Positions 36,279 to 45,329 of a stretch of 64,000 nucleotides of DNA are shown here, one piece after another; position 1 is the stretch's first letter; every line of letters starts with the position of its first letter. A program made the position numbers and the translations under genes. The notes below the pieces were generated by a model that was not told where the DNA came from, searched no databases, and was given only the letters and a program-made list of their open reading frames with translations. Source of the DNA: Geopseudomonas aromaticivorans (lineage in GTDB: Bacteria > Pseudomonadota > Gammaproteobacteria > Pseudomonadales > Pseudomonadaceae); NCBI RefSeq assembly GCF_019097855.1, contig NZ_JAHRGL010000049.1, positions 161,767 through 225,766 on the forward strand, given 5' to 3'.

Positions 36279-37286
36279 TCAGAGCTGCTCCAGGCAGCCC
36301 GCCAGCCCGTCGCCGAGGCTCTCCAGCAGGCGCTCGTAGCCGCCCGCCTTGGCCGGCAGCTCGAAGCCCAGGGCATCCAGCTCGGCCAGCTGCACCGGCA
36401 GGCCGTCGCTGAGGGTCTGCGCCAGCCGCGGCTGCAGCGGCGGTTCGCTGAACACGCAGCTCGGCCCGGCGGCCTTGAGCTGCTCGCGCATGGCCGCGAC
36501 GTGGCGGGCGCCCGGCTGTACCTCGCCGCTCACCGCGAACACCCCGGCATGCTGCAGGCCATAGGCCTCCTCGAAGTAGTCGAAGGCCTCGTGGAAGACG
36601 AAGAACGGCTTGCCGGCCAGCGGCGCCAGACGCGCCTTGAGCTTGTCATCCACGACCTTCAGGCGCTGCTCGAAGGCCGCCAGGTTGGCCTGGTAACGCG
36701 CGGCGTTGGCCGGGTCGGCCTGGGCCAGGTCGGCGGCCATGCGCGCGGCGATCAGCCGGGCATTGGCCGGCAGCAGCCAGAGATGGGCATCCAGGCTGCC
36801 GGGGCGGTGCGCCTCGTCGTGCTCGGCGTGCCCCGGCGTGGCGGCATGCTCGTCATGGCCGTGCTCGTCGTGTTCCTCTTGGTCCGCGTGGGCAGCATGC
36901 TCGTCGGCATGCCCCTCCTCGTCGTGCCGGTGCTCGGCGCCGAAACGGCGTAGGTGCAAGCCGGCCAGCTCCTGCACGGCCAGGCTGGGCTGCTGGCGAC
37001 CGTCCAGCACCCGCGGCAGGAACACCTCCAGATCCGGGCCGATCCAGTACAGCAGCGCGGCCTCGCGCACCCGGCGCACGTCCGAGGGACGCAAGGCGTA
37101 GTGGTGCGGCGAGGCACCCGGCGGCAGCAGCACGTCGGGGCTGCCGGCGCCCTCCTGCACGGCGGCGGCGATCAGTTGCAGCGGCTTGATGCTGGTCAGC
37201 ACGCGGACCTCGGCCAGCGCCAGCGCCGGGGTGGCCAGCAGCCAGGCTAAGGCGGCGGCGGGCAGCAGAGAAGACGGACGGAACAT
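36279..37286 (-). CDS. znuA: Periplasmic zinc-binding protein of the Zn ABC transporter
   Basis: A 335-residue cluster A-I substrate-binding protein. It has a signal peptide (residues 1 to about 25, MFRPSSLLPAAALAWLLATPALALA), then the first metal histidine in LLPPGASPHHYALRPSD. A long His/Asp/Glu-rich loop follows (about 117-160, e.g. HADEHAAHADQEEHDEHGHDEHAA), then DAHLWLLPANARLIA, FVFHEAFDYFEEAYGL and FSEPPLQPRLAQTL. The histidine-rich loop is the ZnuA mark of zinc rather than manganese specificity. It is divergent from zur-znuCB across 65 bases carrying a Zur-type palindrome. Confidence 0.95.
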   Translation of the reverse strand: MFRPSSLLPAAALAWLLATPALALAEVRVLTSIKPLQLIAAAVQEGAGSPDVLLPPGASPHHYALRPSDVRRVREAALLYWIGPDLEVFLPRVLDGRQQPSLAVQELAGLHLRRFGAEHRHDEEGHADEHAAHADQEEHDEHGHDEHAATPGHAEHDEAHRPGSLDAHLWLLPANARLIAARMAADLAQADPANAARYQANLAAFEQRLKVVDDKLKARLAPLAGKPFFVFHEAFDYFEEAYGLQHAGVFAVSGEVQPGARHVAAMREQLKAAGPSCVFSEPPLQPRLAQTLSDGLPVQLAELDALGFELPAKAGGYERLLESLGDGLAGCLEQL

Positions 37287-37310
37287 GATGGAGCCTCTCT
37301 CGGGGAGGAA

Positions 37311-37328
37311 ATTGTTATACAATAACAT
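37311..37328. promoter_or_regulatory. Zur box between znuA and zur-znuCB
   Basis: ATTGTTATACAATAACAT contains the palindrome GTTATACAATAAC, close to the GTTATA-type Zur boxes of gammaproteobacteria. It lies 25 bases from the znuA start and 24 from the zur start, so one site can repress both directions when zinc is sufficient. Confidence 0.75.
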
Positions 37329-37351
37329 CCCTTTCCCATGGAGTGTCTGCC

Positions 37352-37837
37352 ATGACGTCCACTCCGCTGGCCTGCCATCCCCACGATCACAGCCACTGCG
37401 TGAGCAGCGCCCTGAGCGCTGCCGATGAGGTGTGCACGCAACACGGTGCGCGCCTGACCGCCCTGCGCCGCCGCGTGCTCGAGCTGGTCTGGGCCAGCCA
37501 CCGGCCGCTCGGCGCCTACGACATCCTCGGCGTGCTGAGCAGCGAGGATGGCCGCCGCGCGGCGCCACCGACCGTCTACCGGGCGCTGGACTTCCTCCTC
37601 GAACAGGGCCTGATCCACCGCCTGGCCTCGCTGAACGCCTTCATCGGCTGCAACCATCCGGGGCAGACCCACCAGGGGCATTTCCTCATCTGCCGCCAGT
37701 GCGGCACCGCCATCGAGCTGGAGCAGCCGACCATCAGCGAGGCCATCCTCGCCGCCGCGACCGACGTCGGCTTCGCCGCGGAAGGCCAGGTGGTGGAAGT
37801 GGTCGGCCTGTGCGCACAGTGCCGGGAGGCCGCATGA
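37352..37837 (+). CDS. zur: Zinc uptake regulator (Fur family)
   Basis: A 161-residue Fur-family repressor. The His-rich start ([10 protein letters not shown]) is followed by the DNA-binding part ([51 protein letters not shown]). Then come the metal sites: [26 protein letters not shown] and the second CxxC, CAQC, at the end, the structural zinc cysteines of Zur. The ATG with a GGAG 8-12 bases upstream was preferred over an in-frame GTG three codons earlier. It overlaps znuC by 4 bases. Confidence 0.93.
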   Translation: MTSTPLACHPHDHSHCVSSALSAADEVCTQHGARLTALRRRVLELVWASHRPLGAYDILGVLSSEDGRRAAPPTVYRALDFLLEQGLIHRLASLNAFIGCNHPGQTHQGHFLICRQCGTAIELEQPTISEAILAAATDVGFAAEGQVVEVVGLCAQCREAA

Positions 37838-38610
37838 GCGACACCCTGATCCGCCTCGACGGCGTCGGCGTGAACTTCGCCGGCAAGGCGGTGCTGGAAG
37901 ACGTGCAGCTGGAGCTCAAGCCCGGCGAGATCGTCACCCTGATCGGCCCCAACGGCGCCGGCAAGACCACCTTAGTGCGCGTGGTGCTCGGCCTGCTCAA
38001 GCCGCACGGTGGCGAGGTGTGGCGGCGCGACAAGCTGCGCATCGGCTACATGCCGCAGAAGCTGCACGTCGAGCCGACCCTGCCGCTGTCGGTGCTGCGC
38101 TTCCTGCGCCTGGTGCCGGGCGTCGACCGCGCTCGCGCCCTCAGCGCGCTGGGCGAGGTCGGTGCGGCCCACGTCATCGACAGCCCGCTGCAGCGCATCT
38201 CCGGCGGCGAACTGCAGCGCGTGCTGCTGGCCCGCGCCCTGCTGCGCCAGCCGGAACTGCTGGTGCTCGACGAGCCGGTGCAGGGCGTCGACGTCGCCGG
38301 CCAGGCCGAGCTGTACCGGCTGATCGGCCGCCTGCGCCAGCGCTACGGCTGCGGCGTGCTGATGGTCTCCCACGATCTGCACCTGGTGATGAGCGCCACC
38401 GACCGGGTGATCTGCCTCAACCGCCACGTGTGCTGCTCTGGACACCCGGACAAGGTCAGCGGCGACCCGGCGTTCCGCGAGCTGTTCGGCAACGACGCGC
38501 GCGCCCTAGCGATCTACCACCACCAGCACGACCACGCCCACGACCTGCACGGCGGTGTGGTGCTGCCCAAGAAACCCCACATCCACGGCCCCCACTGCAA
38601 CCATGGCTGA
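37834..38610 (+). CDS. znuC: Zinc ABC transporter ATP-binding protein
   Basis: A 258-residue ABC ATPase. The Walker A motif is [14 protein letters not shown], the signature [16 protein letters not shown], and Walker [17 protein letters not shown] with the switch VSHDLHLVM. The C-terminal His-rich tail ([25 protein letters not shown]) is typical of ZnuC. It couples ATP hydrolysis to zinc uptake with ZnuB and ZnuA. The coding ends overlap zur upstream and znuB downstream. Confidence 0.96.
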   Translation: MSDTLIRLDGVGVNFAGKAVLEDVQLELKPGEIVTLIGPNGAGKTTLVRVVLGLLKPHGGEVWRRDKLRIGYMPQKLHVEPTLPLSVLRFLRLVPGVDRARALSALGEVGAAHVIDSPLQRISGGELQRVLLARALLRQPELLVLDEPVQGVDVAGQAELYRLIGRLRQRYGCGVLMVSHDLHLVMSATDRVICLNRHVCCSGHPDKVSGDPAFRELFGNDARALAIYHHQHDHAHDLHGGVVLPKKPHIHGPHCNHG

Positions 38611-39391
38611 CTTCCTGCTCAACGCCCTGCTCGCCGGCCTCGCCCTGGCGCTGGTCGCCGGCCCGCTCGGCTCCTTCGTGGTCTGGCGGCGCATGGCCTA
38701 CTTCGGCGACACCCTCGCCCACGCCGCCCTGCTCGGCGTGGCGCTGGGCTTCCTGCTCGACGTCAGCCCGACCCTGGCGGTGACCGTCGGCTGCATCATC
38801 CTCGCCGTGCTGCTGGTCACCCTGCAGCAGCGCCAGCCGCTGGCCGCCGACACCCTGCTCGGCATCCTCGCCCACAGCACCCTGTCGCTGGGCCTGGTCA
38901 CCATCAGCTTCCTCGACGAGGTGCGCGTCGACCTGATGGCCTACCTGTTCGGCGACCTGCTGGCGGTGGGCCAGGGCGACCTGCTGTGGATCATCGGCGG
39001 CAGCCTGCTGGTGCTGGCCGTGCTCGCCTGGCTGTGGCGCCCGCTGCTGGCGCTCACCGTGCATGAGGAGCTGGCCAGGGTCGAGGGCCTGCCGGTCGGC
39101 GCCCTGCGCTTGGCGCTGATGTTGCTGATCGCCGTGGTGATCGCCGTGGCGATGAAGATCGTCGGCGTGCTGCTGATCACCTCGCTGCTGATCATCCCCG
39201 CCGCCGCCGCGCAGCGCCATGCGCGCAGCCCCGAGCAGATGGCCGCCGGCGCCAGCCTGGTCGGCCTGGTCGCGGTGTGTGGCGGCCTGGCCCTGTCCTG
39301 GTACCAGGACACCCCGGCCGGGCCGTCCATCGTGGTCAGCGCCGCCGGGCTGTTCCTCTTCAGCTTCCTGCTGCCGCGTCGGGCTGCCTAA
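38603..39391 (+). CDS. znuB: Zinc ABC transporter permease
   Basis: A 262-residue ABC-3 family permease with about eight membrane helices. It begins [49 protein letters not shown], the family's conserved N-terminal stretch. The cytoplasmic coupling region is [44 protein letters not shown]. The start lies 8 bases inside the znuC end, so the two are coupled. The start at 38603 is preferred over a longer in-frame reading that lacks family similarity. Confidence 0.95.
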   Translation: MADFLLNALLAGLALALVAGPLGSFVVWRRMAYFGDTLAHAALLGVALGFLLDVSPTLAVTVGCIILAVLLVTLQQRQPLAADTLLGILAHSTLSLGLVTISFLDEVRVDLMAYLFGDLLAVGQGDLLWIIGGSLLVLAVLAWLWRPLLALTVHEELARVEGLPVGALRLALMLLIAVVIAVAMKIVGVLLITSLLIIPAAAAQRHARSPEQMAAGASLVGLVAVCGGLALSWYQDTPAGPSIVVSAAGLFLFSFLLPRRAA

Positions 39392-39403
39392 GGCCTGCGC
39401 ACC

Positions 39404-39436
39404 ACCCCGCCCAGGCCGCGCAGCCCTGGGCGGGGT
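39404..39436 (+). terminator. Hairpin after znuB
   Basis: Perfect 12-bp arms ACCCCGCCCAGG (39404-39415) and CCTGGGCGGGGT (39425-39436) with a 9-base loop. It lies 13 bases after the znuB stop; no U-run follows, so terminator strength is uncertain. Confidence 0.55.
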
Positions 39437-39898
39437 AACCCTCCTGACGGCAGGCGGTCGCACCCGATCGAGCACGGCCGCGCAAGCAAACGCCGCCGCC
39501 CGCCGCCAAATCCCGCCTCGCCATTCGCACTCTGCCAGCCGAACGCCACATCGCAAAAGTCTATCCAACTGCCATCACGGCAATATCACCCGTACTCGCC
39601 AAACCTGCCGCGAATATCCACAAGGCGGAATATCGCAGCAATCCCCCCGGACAATATGGAAACCATTCACACACAAACTGTGCCACCACTCCCATATTTC
39701 CATATGAACAGCATGGTTTATTCGCCGGCACATTGTTAAACCGCCGACAGCGCTCTAGGATGCCCGCCGAGCAAGGGATGTGCGCAGCTTTCTGCCACCA
39801 CAAGTGCGCAAGAAGTTGCACAGCAAAGATATCGACAGGCGCCCGTAATGTTTCTCGCGGCAACTTGAATAATACCTCTCTATATATTGAGTCAACGG
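39437..39898. other. Spacer upstream of the type VI secretion operon
   Basis: About 460 bases without a supported gene. The first 100 bases are GC-rich; from about 39540 to the tssA start composition drops to a markedly AT-richer level, as expected of a regulated promoter region of an acquired locus. Candidate promoter elements are described separately. I see no RNA gene here. Confidence 0.5.
39805..39820 (+). promoter_or_regulatory. Weak candidate sigma-54 promoter before tssA
   Basis: TGCGCA-AGAAG-TTGCA has the spacing of a -24/-12 element (consensus TGGCAC-N5-TTGCA). The -12 half matches and the -24 half is degenerate (GC for the invariant GG). The operon encodes its own sigma-54 activator, which is why it was sought. 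It is about 80 bases before the start codon. Confidence 0.22.
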
Positions 39899-41461
39899 AT
39901 GACCTATTCCAGCAAGTTGGCCACTCATTATATGGAAGTGGCCTGCACGCCAATTAGTCCGGGCGAATTTTCCGGCGGCGACGTGCGCTATTCGACCGCC
40001 TTCGAGCAGCTCGAAAACGAGCTGGGCAAGAGTGCGTCCCTGCACGAAACCGCCGGCATCGATTGGGAGCTGGTGCGCTCCGGCAGCGAGGCCGTGCTGC
40101 GCGAGCAGTCCAAGGATCTGCGGGTCGCCGCCTGGCTGACCTGGAGCCTGTACCAGCGGGACTCCTTCACCGGCCTGCACGCCGGGCTCAGCCTGCTGCA
40201 TCACCTCTGCCTACAGCACTGGGACGAACTGCATCCCCGCAAGCCACGCACCCGTGCGGCCGCCATCGGCTGGCTGGTGCCGCGCCTGGAACAGGCGCTG
40301 GCCGAGGACGTGCCGATCGGCGAGCAGCTGCCGCTGTTCCGCGCCCTCGCCGAGCTGCTGAGAGCGCTCGAAGCCTGCCTGAGCGAGCAGCTGGGCGACG
40401 CGGCCCCGCTGCTGCTGCCGTTCTGCCGGCGCCTCGACGAGCTGGTCGAACGGGCCGCCCAGGGCCGCCCGGAACCCGGCAAGGTCGGCGCCGCGCTGGC
40501 CCAGGTCAAGCAGGTCGCCACCCAGATCCTCGCTGCCAACAGCCCCGTCGACAACGACAAGGACGCCCACAAGGCGCTGCGCAGCCAGCAGGAGGCCGCC
40601 CGCCCGCTCTGCGCCTGGTGGCTCAAGCAGAAGGCCAGCGACCTGCGCGCCCTGCGCCTGAGCCGTACCCTGCTGTGGCTGCCGATCGACAGCCTGCCGG
40701 AGCGCAATGCCGAGCAGGTCACCCCGCTGCGCGGCCTGCCCGCGGACAAGCTGGCGGGGTTTCGCGAGCGCTTTGCCCAGGGCCTGTACGCCGACCTGCT
40801 GGTCGACCTCGAGGCCAGCATGGCCCGCGCGCCGTTCTGGCTCGACGGCCAGCGCCTGGCGTGGGAATGCCTGCAGGAGCTGGATGCCGCCCAGGCCATG
40901 CGCGAGGTGGAGATCCAGCTGGCGCTGTTCCTGCAACGGGTGCCTGGCATCGAGGAGCTGCGCTTTCACGATGGCGCGCCGTTCGCCGATGCGCACACCC
41001 GCGCCTGGATCGCCAGCCATGTGCTGCCGCACCTGCAGCTGCCGCAGGCCGGGCACCCGGCGGTGCCGGTGGATGCGGGAGCGCTGCCGGCCTGGGAGGA
41101 GGCCCTGCAACAGGTGCTGCCGCAGCTGCGCGCGGACGGCCTGAAGCCCGCCGTGCAGCAGCTCAAGCGGGGCTTGGGCCAGGCTCGCGGCGGACGGGAA
41201 CGCTTCTTCTGGCAACTGAGCCTGGTCCGCCTGTGCCTGGCCGCCAAGAAGTACGAACTGGCCAAGACCCAACTCGAATCGCTCGACCAGACGCTGCAGG
41301 CCGCCGGCCTGGGCGACTGGGAGCCCGATCTCGCCCTGGAAGTGCTGCGACTTCTGCACAGCTGCTGCGAGCTGCTGCCGCAGAGCCACGTGGTGCGCGA
41401 ACGCAAGGAAGAGATCTACCGCAGGTTGTGCCACCTCGACCTCGAGGTGGTACTGGAATGA
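39899..41461 (+). CDS. tssA: Type VI secretion protein TssA (HsiA2-like)
   Basis: A 520-residue baseplate/sheath-capping protein. The N-terminal ImpA_N domain is recognised from CTPISPGEFSGGDVRYSTAFEQLENELGK, DWELVRSGSEAVLREQSKDLRVAAWLTWSLYQRDSFTGLHAGLSLL and HPRKPRTRAAAIGWL. The C-terminal half (from about residue 230) is a VasJ-like helical region ending in LLHSCCELLPQSHVVRERKEEIYRRLCHLDLEVVLE. The ATG at 39899 was preferred; a TTG four codons earlier is in frame. It opens the T6SS operon in the HSI-II order. TssA coordinates assembly of the baseplate and tail sheath. Confidence 0.9.
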   Translation: MTYSSKLATHYMEVACTPISPGEFSGGDVRYSTAFEQLENELGKSASLHETAGIDWELVRSGSEAVLREQSKDLRVAAWLTWSLYQRDSFTGLHAGLSLLHHLCLQHWDELHPRKPRTRAAAIGWLVPRLEQALAEDVPIGEQLPLFRALAELLRALEACLSEQLGDAAPLLLPFCRRLDELVERAAQGRPEPGKVGAALAQVKQVATQILAANSPVDNDKDAHKALRSQQEAARPLCAWWLKQKASDLRALRLSRTLLWLPIDSLPERNAEQVTPLRGLPADKLAGFRERFAQGLYADLLVDLEASMARAPFWLDGQRLAWECLQELDAAQAMREVEIQLALFLQRVPGIEELRFHDGAPFADAHTRAWIASHVLPHLQLPQAGHPAVPVDAGALPAWEEALQQVLPQLRADGLKPAVQQLKRGLGQARGGRERFFWQLSLVRLCLAAKKYELAKTQLESLDQTLQAAGLGDWEPDLALEVLRLLHSCCELLPQSHVVRERKEEIYRRLCHLDLEVVLE

Positions 41462-41479
41462 CCGACATGGAGAACCCAC

Positions 41480-41986
41480 ATGGCCAAAGAAGGCACGGTA
41501 GCCCCCAAGGAACGCATCAACGTCACCTTCAAGCCCGCCGCCGGCGGTGCCCAGGAAGAGATCGAGCTGCCATTGAAGATGATGGTGCTCGGTGATTTCA
41601 CCCAGCGCAGCGACGACCGCAAGATCGAGGACCGCAAGCCGATCGCCATCGACAAGCAGAGCTTCGACGACGTCCTGGCCAAGCAGGAGCTGAGCCTGAC
41701 CCTCGCCGTGCCCAACCGGCTGCAGGACGAGCCGGGCGACGAAGAGCTGGCCGTACGGCTGCGCATCGAGTCGATGAAGGACTTCAACCCGGCCAACCTG
41801 GTCGAGCAGGTGCCGGAGCTGCAGAAGCTGATGGAGCTGCGCGATGCCCTGGTCGCCCTGAAGGGGCCGCTGGGCAATGCGCCGGCCTTCCGCAAGGCCA
41901 TCGAGAGCGTGCTGGCCGACGACGACTCGCGCGAGCGCGTGCTCGCCGAGCTGGGCCTGGCCGCCCAGGACAAGCTGGATTCCTGA
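41480..41986 (+). CDS. tssB: Type VI secretion contractile sheath small subunit TssB (VipA)
   Basis: A 168-residue sheath subunit. It begins MAKEGTVAPKERINVTFKPAAGGAQEEIELPLKMMVLGDFTQRSDDRKIEDRKPIAIDKQSFDDVL, the standard TssB pattern, and contains LRIESMKDFNPANLVEQVPELQKLMELRDAL, the segment interacting with TssC. It forms the cytoplasmic contractile sheath with TssC. It lies 18 bases after tssA. Confidence 0.96.
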   Translation: MAKEGTVAPKERINVTFKPAAGGAQEEIELPLKMMVLGDFTQRSDDRKIEDRKPIAIDKQSFDDVLAKQELSLTLAVPNRLQDEPGDEELAVRLRIESMKDFNPANLVEQVPELQKLMELRDALVALKGPLGNAPAFRKAIESVLADDDSRERVLAELGLAAQDKLDS

Positions 41987-42011
41987 TCTCAACCGACAAG
42001 GACGCTGATTC

Positions 42012-43487
42012 ATGAGTACCCGTGCAGCAGTAGCAAGCAGTCGCAATACCGCCGATGCCGGCATTCTCGACCGCATCATCGCCGAGACCAAGTTGACCCC
42101 GGATGACGAGGCCTACTCGATCGCCAAGCGCGGCGTGTCGGCCTTCATCGAGGAGCTGCTCAAGCCGCAGAACGAACACGAGCCGGTGAAGAAGGCCATG
42201 GTCGACCGCATGATCGCGGAGATCGACGCCAAGCTCAGCCGGCAGATGGACGAAATCCTCCACCACCCGCAGTTCCAGTCGCTGGAGTCGTCCTGGCGCG
42301 GCCTCAAGCTGCTGGTGGACCGCACCGACTTCCGCGAGAACATCAAGCTCGAGCTGCTCAATGCCTCCAAGCAGGACCTGCTGGAGGACTTCGAGGACAG
42401 CCCGGAGATCTTCCAGTCCGGCCTGTACAAGCACGTCTACACCGCCGAGTACGGCCAGTTCGGCGGCCAGCCGGTCGGCGCGCTGATCGCCAACTACTTC
42501 TTCGATCCCAGCGCGCCGGACGTCAAGACCCTGCAGTACGTCGCCAGCGTCGCCAGCATGGCCCACGCGCCGTTCATCGCCGCCGCCGGACCGAAGTTCT
42601 TCGGCCTGGAAAGCTTCACCGGCCTGCCCGACCTCAAGGACCTCAAGGACCATTTCGACGGCCCGCAGTTCGCCAAGTGGCAGAGCTTCCGCGAGCAGGA
42701 AGACGCCCGCTACGTCGGCCTGACCGTGCCGCGCTTCCTGCTGCGCACGCCGTACGATCCGGAAGAGAATCCGGTGAAGACCTTCGTCTACAAGGAAGGC
42801 GTCAGCGCCAGCCACGAGCACTACCTGTGGGGCAACACCGCCTACACCTTCGCCAGCCGCCTGTCCGACAGCTTCGCCAAGTTCCGCTGGTGCCCGAACA
42901 TCATCGGCCCGCAGAGCGGCGGCGCGGTCGAGGACCTACCGCTGCACCACTTCGCGAGCATGGGCGAGATCGAGACCAAGATCCCCACCGAGGTACTGGT
43001 GTCCGATCGCCGCGAGTACGAGCTGGCCGAGGAAGGCTTCATCGCCCTGACCATGCGCAAGGGCAGCGACAACGCCGCGTTCTTCTCCGCCAACTCGGTG
43101 CAGAAGCCGAAGTTCTTCGGCAACAGCGCGGAAGGCAAGGCCGCCGAGCTGAACTACAAGCTCGGTACCCAGCTGCCCTACCTGTTCGTGGTCAACCGCC
43201 TGGCCCACTACCTCAAGGTCATGCAGCGCGAGCAGATCGGCTCCTGGAAGGAGCGCAGCGACCTCGAGCGCGAGCTGAACAAGTGGATCCGCCAGTACGT
43301 CGCCGACCAGGACAACCCCAGCGCCGAAGTGCGCGGCCGCCGTCCGCTGCGCGCCGCGCAGATCGCCGTCAGCGAGGTGGACGGCGAGCCGGGCTGGTAC
43401 CGCGTCAGCCTCAGCGTGCGCCCGCACTTCAAGTACATGGGGGCGGACTTCACCCTGTCGCTGGTCGGCAAGCTGGACAAGGAGTAA
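42012..43487 (+). CDS. tssC: Type VI secretion contractile sheath large subunit TssC (VipB)
   Basis: A 491-residue sheath protein. Highly conserved landmarks are HHPQFQSLESSWRGLKLLVDRTDFRENIKLELLNASKQDL, EYGQFGGQPVGALIANYFFD, LRTPYDPEENPVKTFVYKEGV, and the C-terminal GEIETKIPTEVLVSDRREYELAEEGFIALTMRKGSDNAAFFSANSVQKPKFF with LPYLFVVNRLAHYLKV. The length is usual. With TssB it forms the sheath whose contraction propels the Hcp/VgrG tube; ClpV recycles it. Confidence 0.97.
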   Translation: MSTRAAVASSRNTADAGILDRIIAETKLTPDDEAYSIAKRGVSAFIEELLKPQNEHEPVKKAMVDRMIAEIDAKLSRQMDEILHHPQFQSLESSWRGLKLLVDRTDFRENIKLELLNASKQDLLEDFEDSPEIFQSGLYKHVYTAEYGQFGGQPVGALIANYFFDPSAPDVKTLQYVASVASMAHAPFIAAAGPKFFGLESFTGLPDLKDLKDHFDGPQFAKWQSFREQEDARYVGLTVPRFLLRTPYDPEENPVKTFVYKEGVSASHEHYLWGNTAYTFASRLSDSFAKFRWCPNIIGPQSGGAVEDLPLHHFASMGEIETKIPTEVLVSDRREYELAEEGFIALTMRKGSDNAAFFSANSVQKPKFFGNSAEGKAAELNYKLGTQLPYLFVVNRLAHYLKVMQREQIGSWKERSDLERELNKWIRQYVADQDNPSAEVRGRRPLRAAQIAVSEVDGEPGWYRVSLSVRPHFKYMGADFTLSLVGKLDKE

Positions 43488-43493
43488 GCGGCC

Positions 43494-43898
43494 ATGGCCT
43501 ACGGCAGCCTGTTCGAACGTCTCGGCGGTGAAGCCGGCCAGCGCGCTGGCTGGAGTCACGAAGTCGCCGTGATGGCCTCGGTGGCTGCCCACCTGGCCAA
43601 GATGCTCAGCACCCGGGCGGGTAGCGTGCAGACGCTGCCCGACTACGGGTTGCCCGATCTCAACGACATGCGCCTGTCGCTGCACGACTCGCTGCAGCAG
43701 GCGCGTGCCGCCATCGAGCGCTTCATCGAGGCCTACGAACCGCGCCTGCGTCAGGTGCGGGTGGTTTCCCTGCCGCGCGACCACGACCCGCTCAGCCTCG
43801 CCTTCGCCATCGAGGGCTGGCTGGAAGTGGACGGCTTCAGCCGCCAGGTCAGCTTCGCCGCGCGCCTGGACGGCAGCGGCCAGGTCAAGGTCAGTTAA
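43494..43898 (+). CDS. tssE: Type VI secretion baseplate protein TssE (gp25-like)
   Basis: A 134-residue protein of the gp25/lysozyme-like baseplate family. It begins MAYGSLFERLGG and contains SVAAHLAKMLSTRAGSVQTLPDYGLPDLND, the conserved NTR-GS-LP-YG-PDL motif region, then the C-terminal strands VRVVSLPRDHDPLSLAFAIEGWLEV. It starts 6 bases after tssC. In most HSI-type clusters an hcp gene lies near here; it is absent. Confidence 0.93.
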   Translation: MAYGSLFERLGGEAGQRAGWSHEVAVMASVAAHLAKMLSTRAGSVQTLPDYGLPDLNDMRLSLHDSLQQARAAIERFIEAYEPRLRQVRVVSLPRDHDPLSLAFAIEGWLEVDGFSRQVSFAARLDGSGQVKVS

Positions 43899-43909
43899 GG
43901 AGAACAAGG

Positions 43910-44416
43910 ATGTCCGGCAAACCCGCCGCCCGCCTGGGCGACCCCACCGCCTGCCCGCTCCCGGGCCACGGCAGCAACCCGATCGCCGCCGGCTCGCCCG
44001 ACGTGCTGTTCGACGGCCTGCCGGCCGCACGCATGGGCGATGCGTCCTCTTGTGGGGGCGCCATGAGCGGCAATCTGATTCCGAACGTGCTGATCAACGG
44101 CAAGCCGGCGGTGGTGCTGGGCTCGGTAGGCAGCCATGGCAATGTGGTGGTGGGGGGGTCGGGGACGGTGTTGATCGGGACCAGTGGGGGTGGAGCGTCA
44201 TTTGTCTCCCCCCTCCCTGTGGAAATTCCCGGGTTCGATGAGCAGTTCGTGCTCACGGATGAGCAAGGTACCCCCATAGCCAATCAGCCATATCTGCTCG
44301 TCCGGGAAAACGGTATCCAAGAATCTGGAACCACTGACGCCCAAGGTAGGACACACCGCATCGCGCGCCACGCAAAAGCTGAAAAGATCGACATCTACGT
44401 AGCCATGGAAGACTGA
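43910..44416 (+). CDS. PAAR-domain spike-tip protein with C-terminal extension
   Basis: A 168-residue protein. Residues 1 to about 95 are a PAAR domain that sharpens the VgrG spike (SGKPAARLGDPTACPLPGHGSNPIAAGSPDVLFDGLPAARMGDASSCGGA...GSVGSHGNVVVGGSGTVLIG), with candidate zinc ligands His20, Cys48 and His76. Residues 105-168 are a short beta-rich module (FDEQFVLTDEQGTPIANQPYLLV...TDAQGRTHRI), similar in pattern to the VgrG C-terminal extension in this locus and probably an effector-docking domain. Base composition shifts from GC-rich to more neutral at about 44170, just after the PAAR core, so the extension arrived with the following effector genes. Confidence 0.88.
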   Translation: MSGKPAARLGDPTACPLPGHGSNPIAAGSPDVLFDGLPAARMGDASSCGGAMSGNLIPNVLINGKPAVVLGSVGSHGNVVVGGSGTVLIGTSGGGASFVSPLPVEIPGFDEQFVLTDEQGTPIANQPYLLVRENGIQESGTTDAQGRTHRIARHAKAEKIDIYVAMED

Positions 44417-44421
44417 TACTT

Positions 44422-45327
44422 ATGACTCAGGAAGTGATCAGCAGCCAATCCGGCACTTACAAGAAGATTGCATCGCGGCAAAGCACTCCCGCGTCAGACA
44501 CGGCCCCCAAAGCGCTGGTCGTTGAACGAGGACTGACTGTATTTCTCGGCGGTGCCGGCATGGTCGGCTCCTACAACGAGGATATGGTCTCCGCGCTACA
44601 GGAGGTCGGGATAGCAAACCCAGTCCATGGAAACTACTCATCCCTTGTCACCGGGCTGGACAGCTACGTCCCATCCCTGGTCGACATGCTTGGCGATGCC
44701 TCTGCAGTGGCCCTCTATAACCAGGACGAAACCGACCCGGTGGTTTTCGAGTATGGCGAGCTGCAGAAATGCACCTACGGCAGTGAATACATCGAGAAGA
44801 AATACCTGTTCGGACTTATCACCGTCCGCCAGTACGACAGGGTCGAGTGCATACCAACCAGCGACCTGCTCGCCATCAAACTCGGCCGAGATCTGAAAGC
44901 GATAAAAAGCACAGACTTTTCACTTGCCAGCATAGGTATCGGCAAGTCCCTGCCAGCAGCAGGCCAGTTCAACATCATTGGCTATTCATGGGGAGCGGTG
45001 ATCGCTGCACGCACCGCAATCTTCCACGCCCGCAAAGGGGTCACTGTGAACCATCTGGTTCTAATCGGCGCCCCGATCAATGCCAGCCTTAAAGCGGCAG
45101 TATGCAACCACCCCAAGATTCTAAACACCCACATCGTCGATCTAGTGAGTCAGGGTGACCCTATTTTCGCAGGAATGAGTGACCAACAGATCGTTGACTC
45201 TGCACTCAAGCTGGCCAATCAGATGCCTACCGCCGAGGGACACTTCCATTACTCGGGAAACAACCCTGCAGGGCGAGCAAGGCGTCGTCAACTGGCCAAA
45301 TCCCTCCATGCAAAGGGACTGCGCTGA
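44422..45327 (+). CDS. Predicted T6SS lipase/esterase effector (Tle-like alpha/beta hydrolase)
   Basis: A 301-residue protein without signal peptide. It contains a GxSxG nucleophile elbow in NIIGYSWGAVIAAR (Ser189), a candidate acid in THIVDLVSQGDPIF (Asp240 or Asp246) and a candidate His in EGHFHYSG (His274/His276), giving the order Ser-Asp-His of an alpha/beta hydrolase lipase. The N-terminus has FLGGAGMVGSYNEDMV, a thioesterase/lipase-like strand. It lies 5 bases after the PAAR gene and just before a small membrane-protein gene, the usual effector-immunity order. It is more AT-rich than the structural genes. A phospholipase role is inference; it may also be an amidase or a thioesterase. 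Confidence 0.7.
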   Translation: MTQEVISSQSGTYKKIASRQSTPASDTAPKALVVERGLTVFLGGAGMVGSYNEDMVSALQEVGIANPVHGNYSSLVTGLDSYVPSLVDMLGDASAVALYNQDETDPVVFEYGELQKCTYGSEYIEKKYLFGLITVRQYDRVECIPTSDLLAIKLGRDLKAIKSTDFSLASIGIGKSLPAAGQFNIIGYSWGAVIAARTAIFHARKGVTVNHLVLIGAPINASLKAAVCNHPKILNTHIVDLVSQGDPIFAGMSDQQIVDSALKLANQMPTAEGHFHYSGNNPAGRARRRQLAKSLHAKGLR

Positions 45328-45329
45328 AC

